Part shown: piece by piece, positions 1 to 7,666 of the stretch
How the letters are laid out: each line of letters begins with the position of its first letter
Position numbering within the stretch: position 1 is the first letter of the stretch
Source: Bacteroidales bacterium UBA3382
GTDB taxonomy: Bacteria; Bacteroidota; Bacteroidia; Bacteroidales; UBA932
Length of the DNA stretch: 11,419 nt
Reading direction: 5' to 3'
Assembly: GCA_002358965.1 (NCBI GenBank)
Contig: DEPW01000108.1
Coordinates: 1-11,419 of the forward strand
Position numbers and translations under genes: made by a program
The notes under the pieces: model-generated
Seen by the model: only the letters and a program-made list of their open reading frames with translations
Databases searched by the model: none
What the model was told of the DNA's origin: nothing

Positions 1-1802
1 GATACAAGGTCAATTACAAGTTCAACGGAAACTTCGGGCTGACATATTCCAACGACCAGACGGGCGAAAAGGGAAGTACGGACTTCTTCCAGACGAAGAA
101 CTTCTCCGTAAAATGGTCCCACACGCAAGACCCCAAGGCCAGGCCGGGAACCACGTTCAGCGCATCGGTCAATTTTTCCAGCCCGTCCAACAACAAATAC
201 AACTCCAACAACATCAACGAGGCCCTTACGACCCAGACCTCGTCCTCGATTTCGTGGAGCCGCCGCTGGAACAAGGTGACACTCTCGCTCAGCGCCCTTC
301 ACAACCAGAACTCGAGGGACAGTTCGTACTCGGTGACGCTTCCCAACCTTTCGTTGTCGGTCAGCACATTCTATCCCTTCAAGAGAAAGGTAAGGATAGG
401 AAAGGAAAAGCTGTACGAGCAGATTTCGTTCAGCTACAACACATCTTTCCAGAACAGGATCAATTTCAAGTCGAGCGACTTCGGAAAGCCGGGATTCTGG
501 AACAATCTGGACAACGGCATGACCCACAATTTTTCAATAGGGCTCCCTTCCTTCACCCTGTTCAAGTACCTGAACATCAACCCGTCCATAACATACGGCA
601 TGAACTGGTATTTCCGCAAGACCACAAGGGAGTACAATCCCGAGACGGGCCGTGTCGAAGAAGTCAAAGGGGATGTGTTCAGTTCGTTCGGCGCCACTCA
701 CCGGTACAGCGGAAGCATCAGCATGGACACCAGGATATACGGTCTGTTCAACTTCGGGACGCAGCATAAGCTGCAAGCCATAAGGCATATGATATCCCCG
801 AGCCTCTCGCTCAATTTCCAACCGGAACTCGGAACCCGTTTTAACGGATGGAGGACTTACAAATACATAGACGCCAACGGCGAAGAACAGGTACTGGACT
901 ACAACATCTACAGCGGACAGATGAACGCTCCCCCTTCGAAGGGAAAGACAGCGTCCCTCACTTTCAATATCAACAACAATTTCGAAGCGAAAGTGCGCGA
1001 CCTTACCGACACGACCGGCACCGGGACGAAGAAGATAAAGCTCATCGACCAGCTCAACATTTCGGGAGGATACAACTTCCTGGCCGATTCCATGAAGTTA
1101 CAGAACTTCAGGGTGACGATGTCCACGAACGTATTCGGCAAACTCGGCATCAACGCCAACATGACACTTGACCCGTATGCCGTGAACGAGAGAGGACAGA
1201 GGATAGGCGTATTCAATGCCCGGAAGGAAGGCTGGACCAAGCCGGTAAGGATGACCAATGCGAGCGTCTCGCTCTCGTATACCCTCTCCGGTGAAGGAAA
1301 GATCAACGGGATGGACGGACAGAAGAGCAGCGGAGTCGGCGGAAGGGGCGGCTCGGGAGCTTCGTCGATGACGACATACCAGAGGACTTACAGGCATCCG
1401 GTAACAGGGGAATATATCCCTGGAGGATGGCTGTATTATGTCAACCCCAATGCGCCATGGAATGTATCTTTCAGATACTCTTATGTCTTCACAAGAGGAT
1501 ACCGCTATGTCAACGAACAGCTTTTGGCCGACAACAAGCATACGCAGGCATTGAGCATCGATGCGCAGGTGAGGATCACCCCTGCGCTGTCATTGCAGAT
1601 TTCGACCGGCTTCGACCTGATGGCGATGAAGATGACAACTACACAGCTCACTGCGACATACGACATGCACTGTTTCAACATACAGGTGACATGGATTCCT
1701 TCGGGACAGTGGGAACAGTGGAGTTTCAAGATCGCCGCCAATGCCGCCACACTTGCCGATTTGCTGAGATTCAAGAAGAGTACAAGTTACTGGGACAACT
1801 GA
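1..1802 (+). CDS. lptD: LptD-like outer-membrane LPS assembly protein, C-terminal part (5' end outside window)
   Basis: The frame is open from the window edge (first full codon at base 3) to TGA at 1800-1802, giving 599 visible residues. The true start lies upstream, so the GTG at 276 is only an internal valine. The protein is rich in alternating aromatic and polar beta-strand segments, as in an outer-membrane barrel. The segment RHMISPSLSLNFQP (fragment residues 261-274), the later NANMTLDPYAVNERGQRI stretch and the C-terminal LLRFKKSTSYWDN match what I know of the Bacteroidota LptD family, usually around 900 residues. LptD inserts lipopolysaccharide or lipooligosaccharide into the outer leaflet of the outer membrane, receiving it from the periplasmic Lpt bridge. 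The N-terminal OstA-like periplasmic domain and signal peptide are not visible. A Gly/Ser-rich stretch (fragment residues 432-455) probably forms a loop. The next gene, rho, lies 222 bp downstream with its own promoter. The family call comes from recalled sequence patterns, not a search. Confidence 0.85.
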   Translation, partial: YKVNYKFNGNFGLTYSNDQTGEKGSTDFFQTKNFSVKWSHTQDPKARPGTTFSASVNFSSPSNNKYNSNNINEALTTQTSSSISWSRRWNKVTLSLSALHNQNSRDSSYSVTLPNLSLSVSTFYPFKRKVRIGKEKLYEQISFSYNTSFQNRINFKSSDFGKPGFWNNLDNGMTHNFSIGLPSFTLFKYLNINPSITYGMNWYFRKTTREYNPETGRVEEVKGDVFSSFGATHRYSGSISMDTRIYGLFNFGTQHKLQAIRHMISPSLSLNFQPELGTRFNGWRTYKYIDANGEEQVLDYNIYSGQMNAPPSKGKTASLTFNINNNFEAKVRDLTDTTGTGTKKIKLIDQLNISGGYNFLADSMKLQNFRVTMSTNVFGKLGINANMTLDPYAVNERGQRIGVFNARKEGWTKPVRMTNASVSLSYTLSGEGKINGMDGQKSSGVGGRGGSGASSMTTYQRTYRHPVTGEYIPGGWLYYVNPNAPWNVSFRYSYVFTRGYRYVNEQLLADNKHTQALSIDAQVRITPALSLQISTGFDLMAMKMTTTQLTATYDMHCFNIQVTWIPSGQWEQWSFKIAANAATLADLLRFKKSTSYWDN

Positions 1803-1881
1803 TTTCGCGCCGGAAATGCATTTAAATATCGCCCTGAAGCGTGTTTGAGGCAGATTTTCGAGAGGAATTTTCATGATTTTC

Positions 1882-1912
1882 TTTGTTAATTTGTCTCGAA
1901 TTGTTACATTTG
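1882..1912 (+). promoter_or_regulatory. Bacteroidota-type promoter for rho
   Basis: A TTTG at 1882-1885 is followed after exactly 19 nt by TACATTTG at 1905-1912. This fits the known Bacteroides -33 (TTTG) and -7 (TAnnTTTG) elements with their usual spacing. Transcription would begin near 1917-1920, leaving a leader of about 105 nt before the rho ATG. The surrounding DNA is much more AT-rich than the flanking genes. No other gene start lies between this site and rho, so rho is the likely target. I saw no clear terminator for lptD between 1803 and 1881, so readthrough from lptD is also possible. Confidence 0.65.
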
Positions 1913-1967
1913 CACACTGTTTAAGACAAACGACAGTTACTGAAGAGGGGGTTCATCATTTTTCTAA

Positions 1968-2009
1968 ATGTGTTTATTGCCCCAATACCATTTTTATTAC
2001 TTATTTTAA
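1968..2009 (+). other. Possible 13-codon leader ORF in the rho 5' leader
   Basis: ATG at 1968 opens a short frame encoding MCLLPQYHFYYLF and stops at TAA 2007-2009, 15 nt before the rho ATG and in the same frame as rho. It lies wholly inside the predicted rho leader. A purine run (AGAGGGGG) ends about 15 nt upstream of this ATG, too far for a normal ribosome binding site. E. coli rho is preceded by a leader ORF (rhoL), so a leader peptide is conceivable. However, short frames arise easily in AT-rich DNA and nothing here shows that it is translated. Confidence 0.15.
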
Positions 2010-2024
2010 CATTACGACTTATCA

Positions 2025-4061
2025 ATGTATAAGATTTACGATTTACGAGAAAAGCCTCTGGAAGAGTTGGTCGAAATCGCCGAAGGACTTAACATTCCTA
2101 AAGCGAGAAAGATGGACAAGGAAGCCCTTGCGTATGCGATTGTGGATCAGATGGCCATAAACAATGCCGCAAGACCCGCTTCCGCGCCCAAGAGGGGAAG
2201 ACCGGCCAAGAAGGCGAAAAGCGAGGAAACCCCTCCAGCCGAAGACACCGTAGCCGACAATGGCGCGGACAGGACTGAAAGCGCTGCAAACGGCAATGCC
2301 GACGCAAAGAAAAAGAGAGGAAGGAAACCAGGCGGCAAGAGCAGACAAGAGTCCGATTCCGACAATACTCCGGAGCCTAAAGGACAAGCACCCGAACAAA
2401 AGCAACAAAATAAGAAAAGGCGCGGAAGGCCGCCAAAGAAAGCCGGGGACGAAAACGGGAAGGAGCTCCGGTCCGATGAGGTACAGGAGCCGGCCACCGG
2501 AACCGAGGCCGCTGAAACAGTTCCCGCTGTGAAAGCGGAGACACCCGAAGCCGCCTTGCCTTCAGCGGAAAGCAAGACAGAGGCCGCAGCCGACGCACAA
2601 CACGACACCCCGGTCCAGAATCACGGACAGCAGAGGAAGAAGCGTCAGCGCATCATCAATGTCAAAGCCCAGGAAAGCAACGGTATAATGTACGAAGCGG
2701 TAAATCTCAACCGTTACCAGCCAAAGGCATCGGAAAACGACACCGCCGAAACGAAGGAGGCCGAGCAGGCAGCGGCGCGCAATGCCGCCATATTCGAGCA
2801 ACGGCAGCCATATCCGGCACGCCAGCAACAGCCGCACGGCGGCCCACAACAGCAATCCGTCCAGCAGACAGCTCAGCAGCAGACAGGGCAGCAAGCGAAC
2901 CAACAGGCCGCACAGCAGGCACGCAGCATCGAATACGACGGAATAGTGGAAGCCACCGGAGTACTCGAGATCATGCCTGACGGATACGGATTCCTGCGTT
3001 CATCAGACTACAATTACCTTAACTCCCCTGACGACATATATGTTTCCCAGTCGCAAATCAAATCGTACGCCCTTAAGACCGGAGATACCGTCACAGGCGA
3101 AATCAGGCCGCCCAAAGAAGGGGACAAGTACTTCCCTTTGGTACGCATCATCTCGATTAACGGCTGTACTCCGGAATACATACGCGACAGAGTGCCATTC
3201 GACTTCCTGACCCCGCTTTTCCCTGACGAGAAATTCGAAATCATCAAGAACGGACACAACAACATGTCATGCAGGATCGTCGACCTGTTCACCCCTATAG
3301 GCAAAGGGCAGCGCGGCCTGATAGTAGCGCAGCCAAAGACCGGTAAGACCATGCTGTTGAAGGCGATAGCCAACGCAATAGCCGACAACCATCCGGAAGT
3401 GTACATGATCGTATTGCTCATAGACGAACGGCCGGAGGAAGTCACCGACATGGAAAGAAGCGTAAAAGCCGAAGTGATCGCATCGACATTCGACGAACCT
3501 GCCGAAAAACATGTCAAGGTGGCAAACATGGTTTTGGAAAAAGCGAAACGCCTCGTCGAATGCAAACACGATGTCGTGATCTTCCTCGACTCCATAACAA
3601 GGCTCGCACGCGCATTCAATACCGTACAGCCTGCATCGGGGAAAGTCCTTTCAGGCGGCGTGGATGCAAACGCGCTCCACAAGCCGAAAAGATTTTTCGG
3701 AGCGGCCCGCAATATCGAAAACGGAGGCTCGCTGACAATCATCGCCACTGCCTTGACCGACACCGGCTCGAAGATGGACGATGTGATTTACGAGGAATTC
3801 AAGGGAACAGGCAACATGGAACTGCAACTCGACAGGAAGATCGCGAACAAGAGGCTGTTCCCGGCCGTGGATGTCACACTCAGCAGTACAAGGAGGGACG
3901 ATCTGCTTTACGACAGCGACACTCTCAGGAAATTGTGGATACTGCGCAACCACCTTGCGGACATGACATCGGTAGAGGCGATTGAGAATCTCACAAGGTA
4001 CATGGAATCAATGAGGACGAACGAAGAGTTCCTCAATTCCCTGAACACCGAGCTGTTTTAG
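2025..4061 (+). CDS. rho: Transcription termination factor Rho with long disordered insert
   Basis: This 678-residue protein is far longer than the roughly 420-residue E. coli Rho. Residues 1-46 form a Rho_N (helical) domain. Residues about 47-300 are low-complexity: Lys/Glu/Pro/Ala-rich with three AT-hook-like motifs (56-62, 96-102, 132-138) and a Gln-rich end (261-300). Residues 301-380 are the RNA-binding cold-shock-like domain (including YGFLR). The rest is the RecA-type ATPase, with Walker A AQPKTGKT (435-442, Lys441), the LLIDERPEE segment with the likely catalytic Glu468, Walker B VVIFLDS (517-523, Asp522), the Q-loop SGGVDANALHKPKRFFGAARN region (from 543) and the R-loop GTGNMEL (594-600). 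Rho is a hexameric RNA translocase that ends transcription in the cytoplasm. The start at 2025 is supported because MYKIYDL begins the Rho_N domain. A family-typical insert of this kind in Bacteroides thetaiotaomicron Rho has been reported to drive phase separation; whether this one does is inference. Confidence 0.97.
   Translation: MYKIYDLREKPLEELVEIAEGLNIPKARKMDKEALAYAIVDQMAINNAARPASAPKRGRPAKKAKSEETPPAEDTVADNGADRTESAANGNADAKKKRGRKPGGKSRQESDSDNTPEPKGQAPEQKQQNKKRRGRPPKKAGDENGKELRSDEVQEPATGTEAAETVPAVKAETPEAALPSAESKTEAAADAQHDTPVQNHGQQRKKRQRIINVKAQESNGIMYEAVNLNRYQPKASENDTAETKEAEQAAARNAAIFEQRQPYPARQQQPHGGPQQQSVQQTAQQQTGQQANQQAAQQARSIEYDGIVEATGVLEIMPDGYGFLRSSDYNYLNSPDDIYVSQSQIKSYALKTGDTVTGEIRPPKEGDKYFPLVRIISINGCTPEYIRDRVPFDFLTPLFPDEKFEIIKNGHNNMSCRIVDLFTPIGKGQRGLIVAQPKTGKTMLLKAIANAIADNHPEVYMIVLLIDERPEEVTDMERSVKAEVIASTFDEPAEKHVKVANMVLEKAKRLVECKHDVVIFLDSITRLARAFNTVQPASGKVLSGGVDANALHKPKRFFGAARNIENGGSLTIIATALTDTGSKMDDVIYEEFKGTGNMELQLDRKIANKRLFPAVDVTLSSTRRDDLLYDSDTLRKLWILRNHLADMTSVEAIENLTRYMESMRTNEEFLNSLNTELF
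2166..2924 (+). other. Rho insert: disordered region with three AT-hook-like motifs and Q-rich tract
   Basis: This is the part of rho encoding residues 48-300. Three basic GRP-type cores stand out: KRGRPAKK (56-63), KKRGRKP (96-102) and RRGRPPKK (132-139). A further basic patch, QQRKKRQR, sits at 202-209. The last 40 residues (261-300) contain 18 glutamines. Acidic and alanine/proline-rich spacers separate these blocks. No folded domain is recognisable between Rho_N and the RNA-binding domain. The motifs resemble DNA minor-groove binding AT-hooks, but short basic runs of this kind can equally contact RNA. Confidence 0.8.
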
Positions 4062-4084
4062 GCCGACAAGACGGCTGTGACTGC

Positions 4085-4130
4085 AAAAAGAGAGAGGGTG
4101 GCCCTGACCGGCCGCCCTCCTTCTATTGTT
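4085..4130. terminator. Hairpin terminator between convergent rho and pyrF, usable in both directions
   Basis: GAGGGTGGCC (4094-4103) and GGCCGCCCTC (4110-4119) form a 10-bp stem around the loop CTGACC. For the plus strand the stem is complete with one U-G wobble and is followed by the modest tract TTCTATTGTT. For the minus strand the same site gives one C/A mismatch, but is followed by TCTC and then TTTTT (complement of AAAAA at 4085-4089). It lies 32 nt after the rho stop and 42 nt after the pyrF stop, the expected place for a shared terminator of converging transcripts. A short extra hairpin (GCCG/CGGC, 4062-4075) directly follows the rho stop. Confidence 0.65.
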
Positions 4131-4161
4131 CGTAAACATGAGTGATGTGTCCCAGGCGGAC

Positions 4162-4953
4162 CTATATGTCCATCTGCCGCACAAGGGATCTTGCGGCATC
4201 GGCTGCAGCATACTCGAAATCGTTGATCTTGCTCCCTGCATAGAGCACGGAACGCGAAGCATTGATCAACAGGCCGCCTTTGCTGTTGGAACCGCAGCGT
4301 ATCACTTCCTCTACGGAGCCTCCCTGGGCCCCTACCCCAGGGACCAGAAGGAAATTTTCCGGAGCAAGCTTTCGGACTTCGGCCAGTTCGGCCGCGTGGG
4401 TCGCCCCGGTCACAAACATCATATTGTCCGGACCGGAAATCCCGAGCATCTCCTTTACTACCTTGTGGTACAAAGGCTCGCCACCGCAATCCTGATACTG
4501 GAACTCGGCAGCCGAGGCATTGGAAGTGACAGCCAGGACGATCGCCCATTTTCCCTTGTATTCGAGGAAAGGCCTGACACTGTCCGTCCCCATATAGGGA
4601 GCAAGGGTGACCGCGTCGAAATCCAGATTGCCGAAAAGCGCTTTGGCGTACATCTTGGCAGTATTCCCTATGTCGCCCCGCTTCGCATCCGCTATGATGA
4701 AAATGTCGGGATAATTCAACCTTAAATATTCCACCGTCCTCTCAAGGGCCTTCCAGCCTTCAGCCCCTTCCGCCTCGTAAAACGCAAGGTTCGGCTTGTA
4801 AGCGACCGCATACTGGGCAGTAGCGTCGATGACCGCCCTGTTGAAGTCGTACATGGTAATGCCGGCCGGTATCTTCTTCATGTCCGTATCCAGTCCGACA
4901 CACAACATGCTCCTCTTAAGCATTATCTGCCTGTGTAGTCCTGTCCTGTCCAT
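4162..4953 (-). CDS. pyrF: Orotidine 5'-phosphate decarboxylase (subfamily 2)
   Basis: This 263-residue protein catalyses the last step of UMP synthesis, decarboxylating OMP to UMP in the cytoplasm. Visible motifs are LCVGLDTD (17-24) at the first strand of the TIM barrel, the catalytic core IADAKRGDIGNT (87-98, with Lys91 and Asp94), APYMGTDSVRPFLEY (118-132), LLVPGVGAQGG (202-212) and INASRS (220-225), the last two expected to hold the phosphate. The length and the CVGLDTD and ADAKRGDIGNT patterns fit the longer subfamily-2 PyrF found in Bacteroidota rather than the shorter E. coli type. The ATG at 4951-4953 lies 12 nt after the stop of the upstream dipeptidase gene, so the two are probably cotranscribed. 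It is the last gene of the minus-strand run and is followed by the shared hairpin. No other pyrimidine gene is in the window. Confidence 0.95.
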   Translation of the reverse strand: MDRTGLHRQIMLKRSMLCVGLDTDMKKIPAGITMYDFNRAVIDATAQYAVAYKPNLAFYEAEGAEGWKALERTVEYLRLNYPDIFIIADAKRGDIGNTAKMYAKALFGNLDFDAVTLAPYMGTDSVRPFLEYKGKWAIVLAVTSNASAAEFQYQDCGGEPLYHKVVKEMLGISGPDNMMFVTGATHAAELAEVRKLAPENFLLVPGVGAQGGSVEEVIRCGSNSKGGLLINASRSVLYAGSKINDFEYAAADAARSLVRQMDI

Positions 4954-4965
4954 AGAGGGTTGAAA

Positions 4966-6312
4966 TTAAAAATATTTATAAAAGAGCGTTATCGCCTCCA
5001 TACCGGCATCGAGCTGCGAAATCAGATAGCTCTCGTTAGGAGAATGGATGGTATCCCTTTCAAGTCCGAAGCCCATCAGGAGAGGGTCTATGCCCAGTAT
5101 CTGCTGCAAATCCGCAAGGACAGGTATGCTTCCCCCGCCGCGCGAAGGGACGGGCTGTATGCCGTATACATCTTCCATTGCCTTTGAAGCCGCTTTGTAT
5201 GCCGCCGAAGAAATCGGTATCAGGAATCCGTTTCCGCCATGATGCGGGAACACCCTGACCTTTACTCCTGCAGGAGCTATGGATTCGATGTGTTTCATGA
5301 AAAGGGCGGCGATTTTTTCGCAATCCTGATTAGGGACGAGCCGCATGGACACCTTTGCATGCGCTTTCGAAGGAATGACAGTCTTTGCGCCCTCTCCGGT
5401 ATAACCGCCCCAGATGCCGTTGATATCGAGCGACGGACGGATGCCGGTGCGCTCCAGAGTAGTATAGCCCTTTTCGCCTTTGACAGCGTCGATTTTCAGA
5501 AAATCCTTGTATTCCCGCTCGTCAAACGGGGCGCGCGCAAGCTCCGCCCTGTCTTCGTCCGAGAGTTCCACCACATCATCATAGAAGCCTTTAACCGTTA
5601 TGCGTCCGTCTTTGTCTATCAGACTGGACAGCATGTCGCAAAGGGCGTTTATCGGATTATAGACAGCACCTCCGTAATGGCCTGAATGCAAGTCTTTGTC
5701 GGGGCCGGTGACTTCTATCTCAAGATAGGCAAGACCGCGCATTCCGCAATTGATCGACGGCACTTTCTCGGAAATCATCGTAGTATCCGAAACCAGGATG
5801 ATATCCGCCTTTAGCATATCTTTATGTTCCTTCGCCCATGCGGCGAGAGACGGAGAACCTATCTCCTCTTCGCCCTCGAGGATGAACTTGACATTGTGCC
5901 TGAGCCTGCCTGTCGCCACAAGATATTCGAAAGCCTTTATATGCATGAAAGACTGCCCTTTGTCGTCATTTGCACCTCTGGCATATATCGCACCGTCCCT
6001 GATTACAGGTTCGAAAGGCTCCGAATGCCACAATTCGACAGGGTCTACCGGCTGCACATCGTAGTGGCCGTAGACAAGGACCGTCTTGGCCGACGGGTCG
6101 ACTGTTTTCTCCGCGAAGACCACAGGATGTCCGGATGTAGGGTATACCGCCGCCTTGTCGGCGCCGGCGGCAAGAAGCAATTCGACTAAACGGTCGGCAC
6201 ATCTGCGCATGTCGCCCGCATGCTCCGGAAGGGAGCTGACCGAAGGTATGCGCAACAAAGAGAACAATTCCTCGTAAAAACGCTCTCTGTTCTTTTCAAT
6301 GTACTGTTTCAT
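4966..6312 (-). CDS. M20-family metallopeptidase (dipeptidase)
   Basis: This 448-residue protein belongs to the M20 family of two-metal peptidases that cleave dipeptides or remove terminal residues in the cytoplasm. Family residues are all visible: YGHYD (His83, Asp85), ARGANDDKG with the bridging Asp116, EGEEEIGS with general base Glu149 and ligand Glu150, VSDTT (Asp176), and RDTIHSPNE with the last ligand His423. The segment DLHSGHYGG (207-215) marks the insert (lid/dimerisation) domain, whose His helps catalysis across the dimer in related enzymes. I chose the ATG at 6310-6312 because MKQYIEKNRERF is the usual family beginning. An in-frame ATG at 6394-6396 would add 28 residues without family character and run back into clpX. 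The start lies 37 nt after clpX and the stop 12 nt before pyrF, so it sits inside the operon. Exact substrate is not readable from sequence; a role in finishing ClpXP-derived peptides is inference. Confidence 0.9.
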   Translation of the reverse strand: MKQYIEKNRERFYEELFSLLRIPSVSSLPEHAGDMRRCADRLVELLLAAGADKAAVYPTSGHPVVFAEKTVDPSAKTVLVYGHYDVQPVDPVELWHSEPFEPVIRDGAIYARGANDDKGQSFMHIKAFEYLVATGRLRHNVKFILEGEEEIGSPSLAAWAKEHKDMLKADIILVSDTTMISEKVPSINCGMRGLAYLEIEVTGPDKDLHSGHYGGAVYNPINALCDMLSSLIDKDGRITVKGFYDDVVELSDEDRAELARAPFDEREYKDFLKIDAVKGEKGYTTLERTGIRPSLDINGIWGGYTGEGAKTVIPSKAHAKVSMRLVPNQDCEKIAALFMKHIESIAPAGVKVRVFPHHGGNGFLIPISSAAYKAASKAMEDVYGIQPVPSRGGGSIPVLADLQQILGIDPLLMGFGLERDTIHSPNESYLISQLDAGMEAITLFYKYF

Positions 6313-6349
6313 GATCTCGTATGTGTATGATTCGTTTTCTGTAATCTGT

Positions 6350-7660
6350 TCAGGAAAGGATTTCGCCGGTAATCGTGGACAGATGCCTTTTGGCATAATC
6401 GAGGGTCACCCGGAACTCTTTCTTGGCCGATGTCGGGGCCTCGTACATGGCATCGGTCATGATCGCCTCGCAGATCGACCTGAGGCCGCGCGCCCCGAGC
6501 TTGTTCCTGATGGCCGTATCGACTATCAGGTCAAGGACCTTGTCATCGATGACGAGTTTGATCCCGTCGAGTTCGAATATCTTTTCGAACTGTCTGACCA
6601 GGGCGTTCTTAGGCTTGGTAAGTATGTCGAGCATGGCCTGGCGGTCCAACGACACGAGCGTAGCGATTATCGGCAGACGCCCTATTATCTCGGGGATGAG
6701 CCCGTATGTGCGCAGATCCTGAGGGGCGATGTATTTCAGCAGATTGTCCGTATCGATATTGTCCCTTATCTTCTGTGCTCCGAAACCTATCACCTGAGTG
6801 TTCAGTCTCTGACCTATGATCTTCTCGATTCCTTCGAAAGCGCCGCCGCATATGAACAGGATGTTCTTCGTATCTACCGGGACCATTGCCTGTTCGGGAT
6901 GCTTGCGGCCGCCCTTCGGAGGGACATTCACCACCGTACCTTCGAGGAGTTTCAGCATTGCCTGCTGCACTCCTTCGCCCGAAACATCCCTGGTTATGGA
7001 AGGATTGTCGCCTTTGCGCGCTATCTTGTCTATCTCGTCAATGAACACGATGCCTTTCTCGGCCATGGACACATCGTAATCCGCATCCTGGAGCAGCCTT
7101 GTCAGGATATTTTCCACATCCTCCCCCACATATCCCGCCTCGGTGAGAACCGTAGCGTCTACTATTGCGAACGGGACATTGAGCAGGCGGGCTATCGTCC
7201 GTGCAAGCAATGTCTTGCCCGTACCGGTGGGACCTACGAGGAGGATATTGGATTTTTCTATCTCGACACCATCGACGCCGGAGACTTCCCTGAGATTTTT
7301 CTTCTGACGGCGGCCTTCATGTCCATGATGCTCCTCATTGTACCTGATGCGTTTGTAATGATTGTAGACAGCCACCGAAAGCAGTCTTTTCGCCCGTTCC
7401 TGGCCTATGACATACTGGTCGAGGAAATCGTTTATCTCTTTGGGACGGAGCAGCTGCACTCCTTTGGACTTGTCGATTCCTGGTCCTGCATCTTCTTCAT
7501 CCGGGACTCCTGGATTGGGAACGCCCATTTTCTTCAGATAGTCCGCTGCCGTATATATGCAGTCTGTACAAATATATCCGTTGTCCCCTTGAAGCAACAT
7601 GGCTCCGTCCTTCTCGCCTCTGCCGCAAAAGAAACAACGCGGTTCAGTAGTTTTCGCCAT
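6350..7660 (-). CDS. clpX: ATP-dependent Clp protease ATP-binding subunit ClpX
   Basis: This 436-residue AAA+ unfoldase recognises substrates, unfolds them with ATP and threads them into ClpP. The N-terminal zinc-binding domain shows Cys9, Cys12, Cys31 and Cys34 (CFFC and CTDC). The AAA+ core has Walker A GPTGTGKT (143-150), pore-1 loop GYVGED (177-181 region), Walker B IVFIDEID (204-211), the RKH loop (252-254), the ClpP-docking IGF tripeptide (291-293), the arginine finger in EIIGRLP (Arg328) and sensor-2 GARGLRS (389-395). All key residues are present, so it should be active and able to dock on the ClpP encoded just upstream. The ATG at 7658-7660 gives the normal MAKTTEPRCFFCG beginning; a TTG at 7679-7681 would add seven residues and falls in the upstream hairpin. 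The gap from clpP is 52 nt and holds an apparent intrinsic terminator, so clpX may be expressed below clpP from the shared promoter. Confidence 0.97.
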   Translation of the reverse strand: MAKTTEPRCFFCGRGEKDGAMLLQGDNGYICTDCIYTAADYLKKMGVPNPGVPDEEDAGPGIDKSKGVQLLRPKEINDFLDQYVIGQERAKRLLSVAVYNHYKRIRYNEEHHGHEGRRQKKNLREVSGVDGVEIEKSNILLVGPTGTGKTLLARTIARLLNVPFAIVDATVLTEAGYVGEDVENILTRLLQDADYDVSMAEKGIVFIDEIDKIARKGDNPSITRDVSGEGVQQAMLKLLEGTVVNVPPKGGRKHPEQAMVPVDTKNILFICGGAFEGIEKIIGQRLNTQVIGFGAQKIRDNIDTDNLLKYIAPQDLRTYGLIPEIIGRLPIIATLVSLDRQAMLDILTKPKNALVRQFEKIFELDGIKLVIDDKVLDLIVDTAIRNKLGARGLRSICEAIMTDAMYEAPTSAKKEFRVTLDYAKRHLSTITGEILS

Positions 7661-7666
7661 TTCAGT

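Noticed and set aside
113..769. A 218-codon plus-strand frame inside lptD in another reading frame
   Set aside because: Its composition (Gln, His and Arg rich) is that of a frame-shifted shadow, and the lptD frame shows family motifs over the same bases.
1803..1881. A terminator after lptD
   Set aside because: Only weak, bulged GCC/GGC pairing near 1830-1855 without a proper T tract; not enough to call.
1873..2160. A 95-codon plus-strand frame across the lptD-rho gap
   Set aside because: It starts upstream of the predicted rho promoter and runs out of frame into rho; no sign of a real protein.
3014..3763. A 249-codon minus-strand frame opposite rho
   Set aside because: Shadow of the highly conserved Rho ATPase region; no motif of its own.
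4126..4725. A 199-codon plus-strand frame opposite pyrF
   Set aside because: It begins at the convergent hairpin and shadows pyrF; no domain features.
6313..6396. A 28-codon in-frame N-terminal extension of the M20 dipeptidase
   Set aside because: It would overlap the end of clpX and carries no family or signal-peptide character; MKQYIEKNRERF at 6312 is the normal family start.
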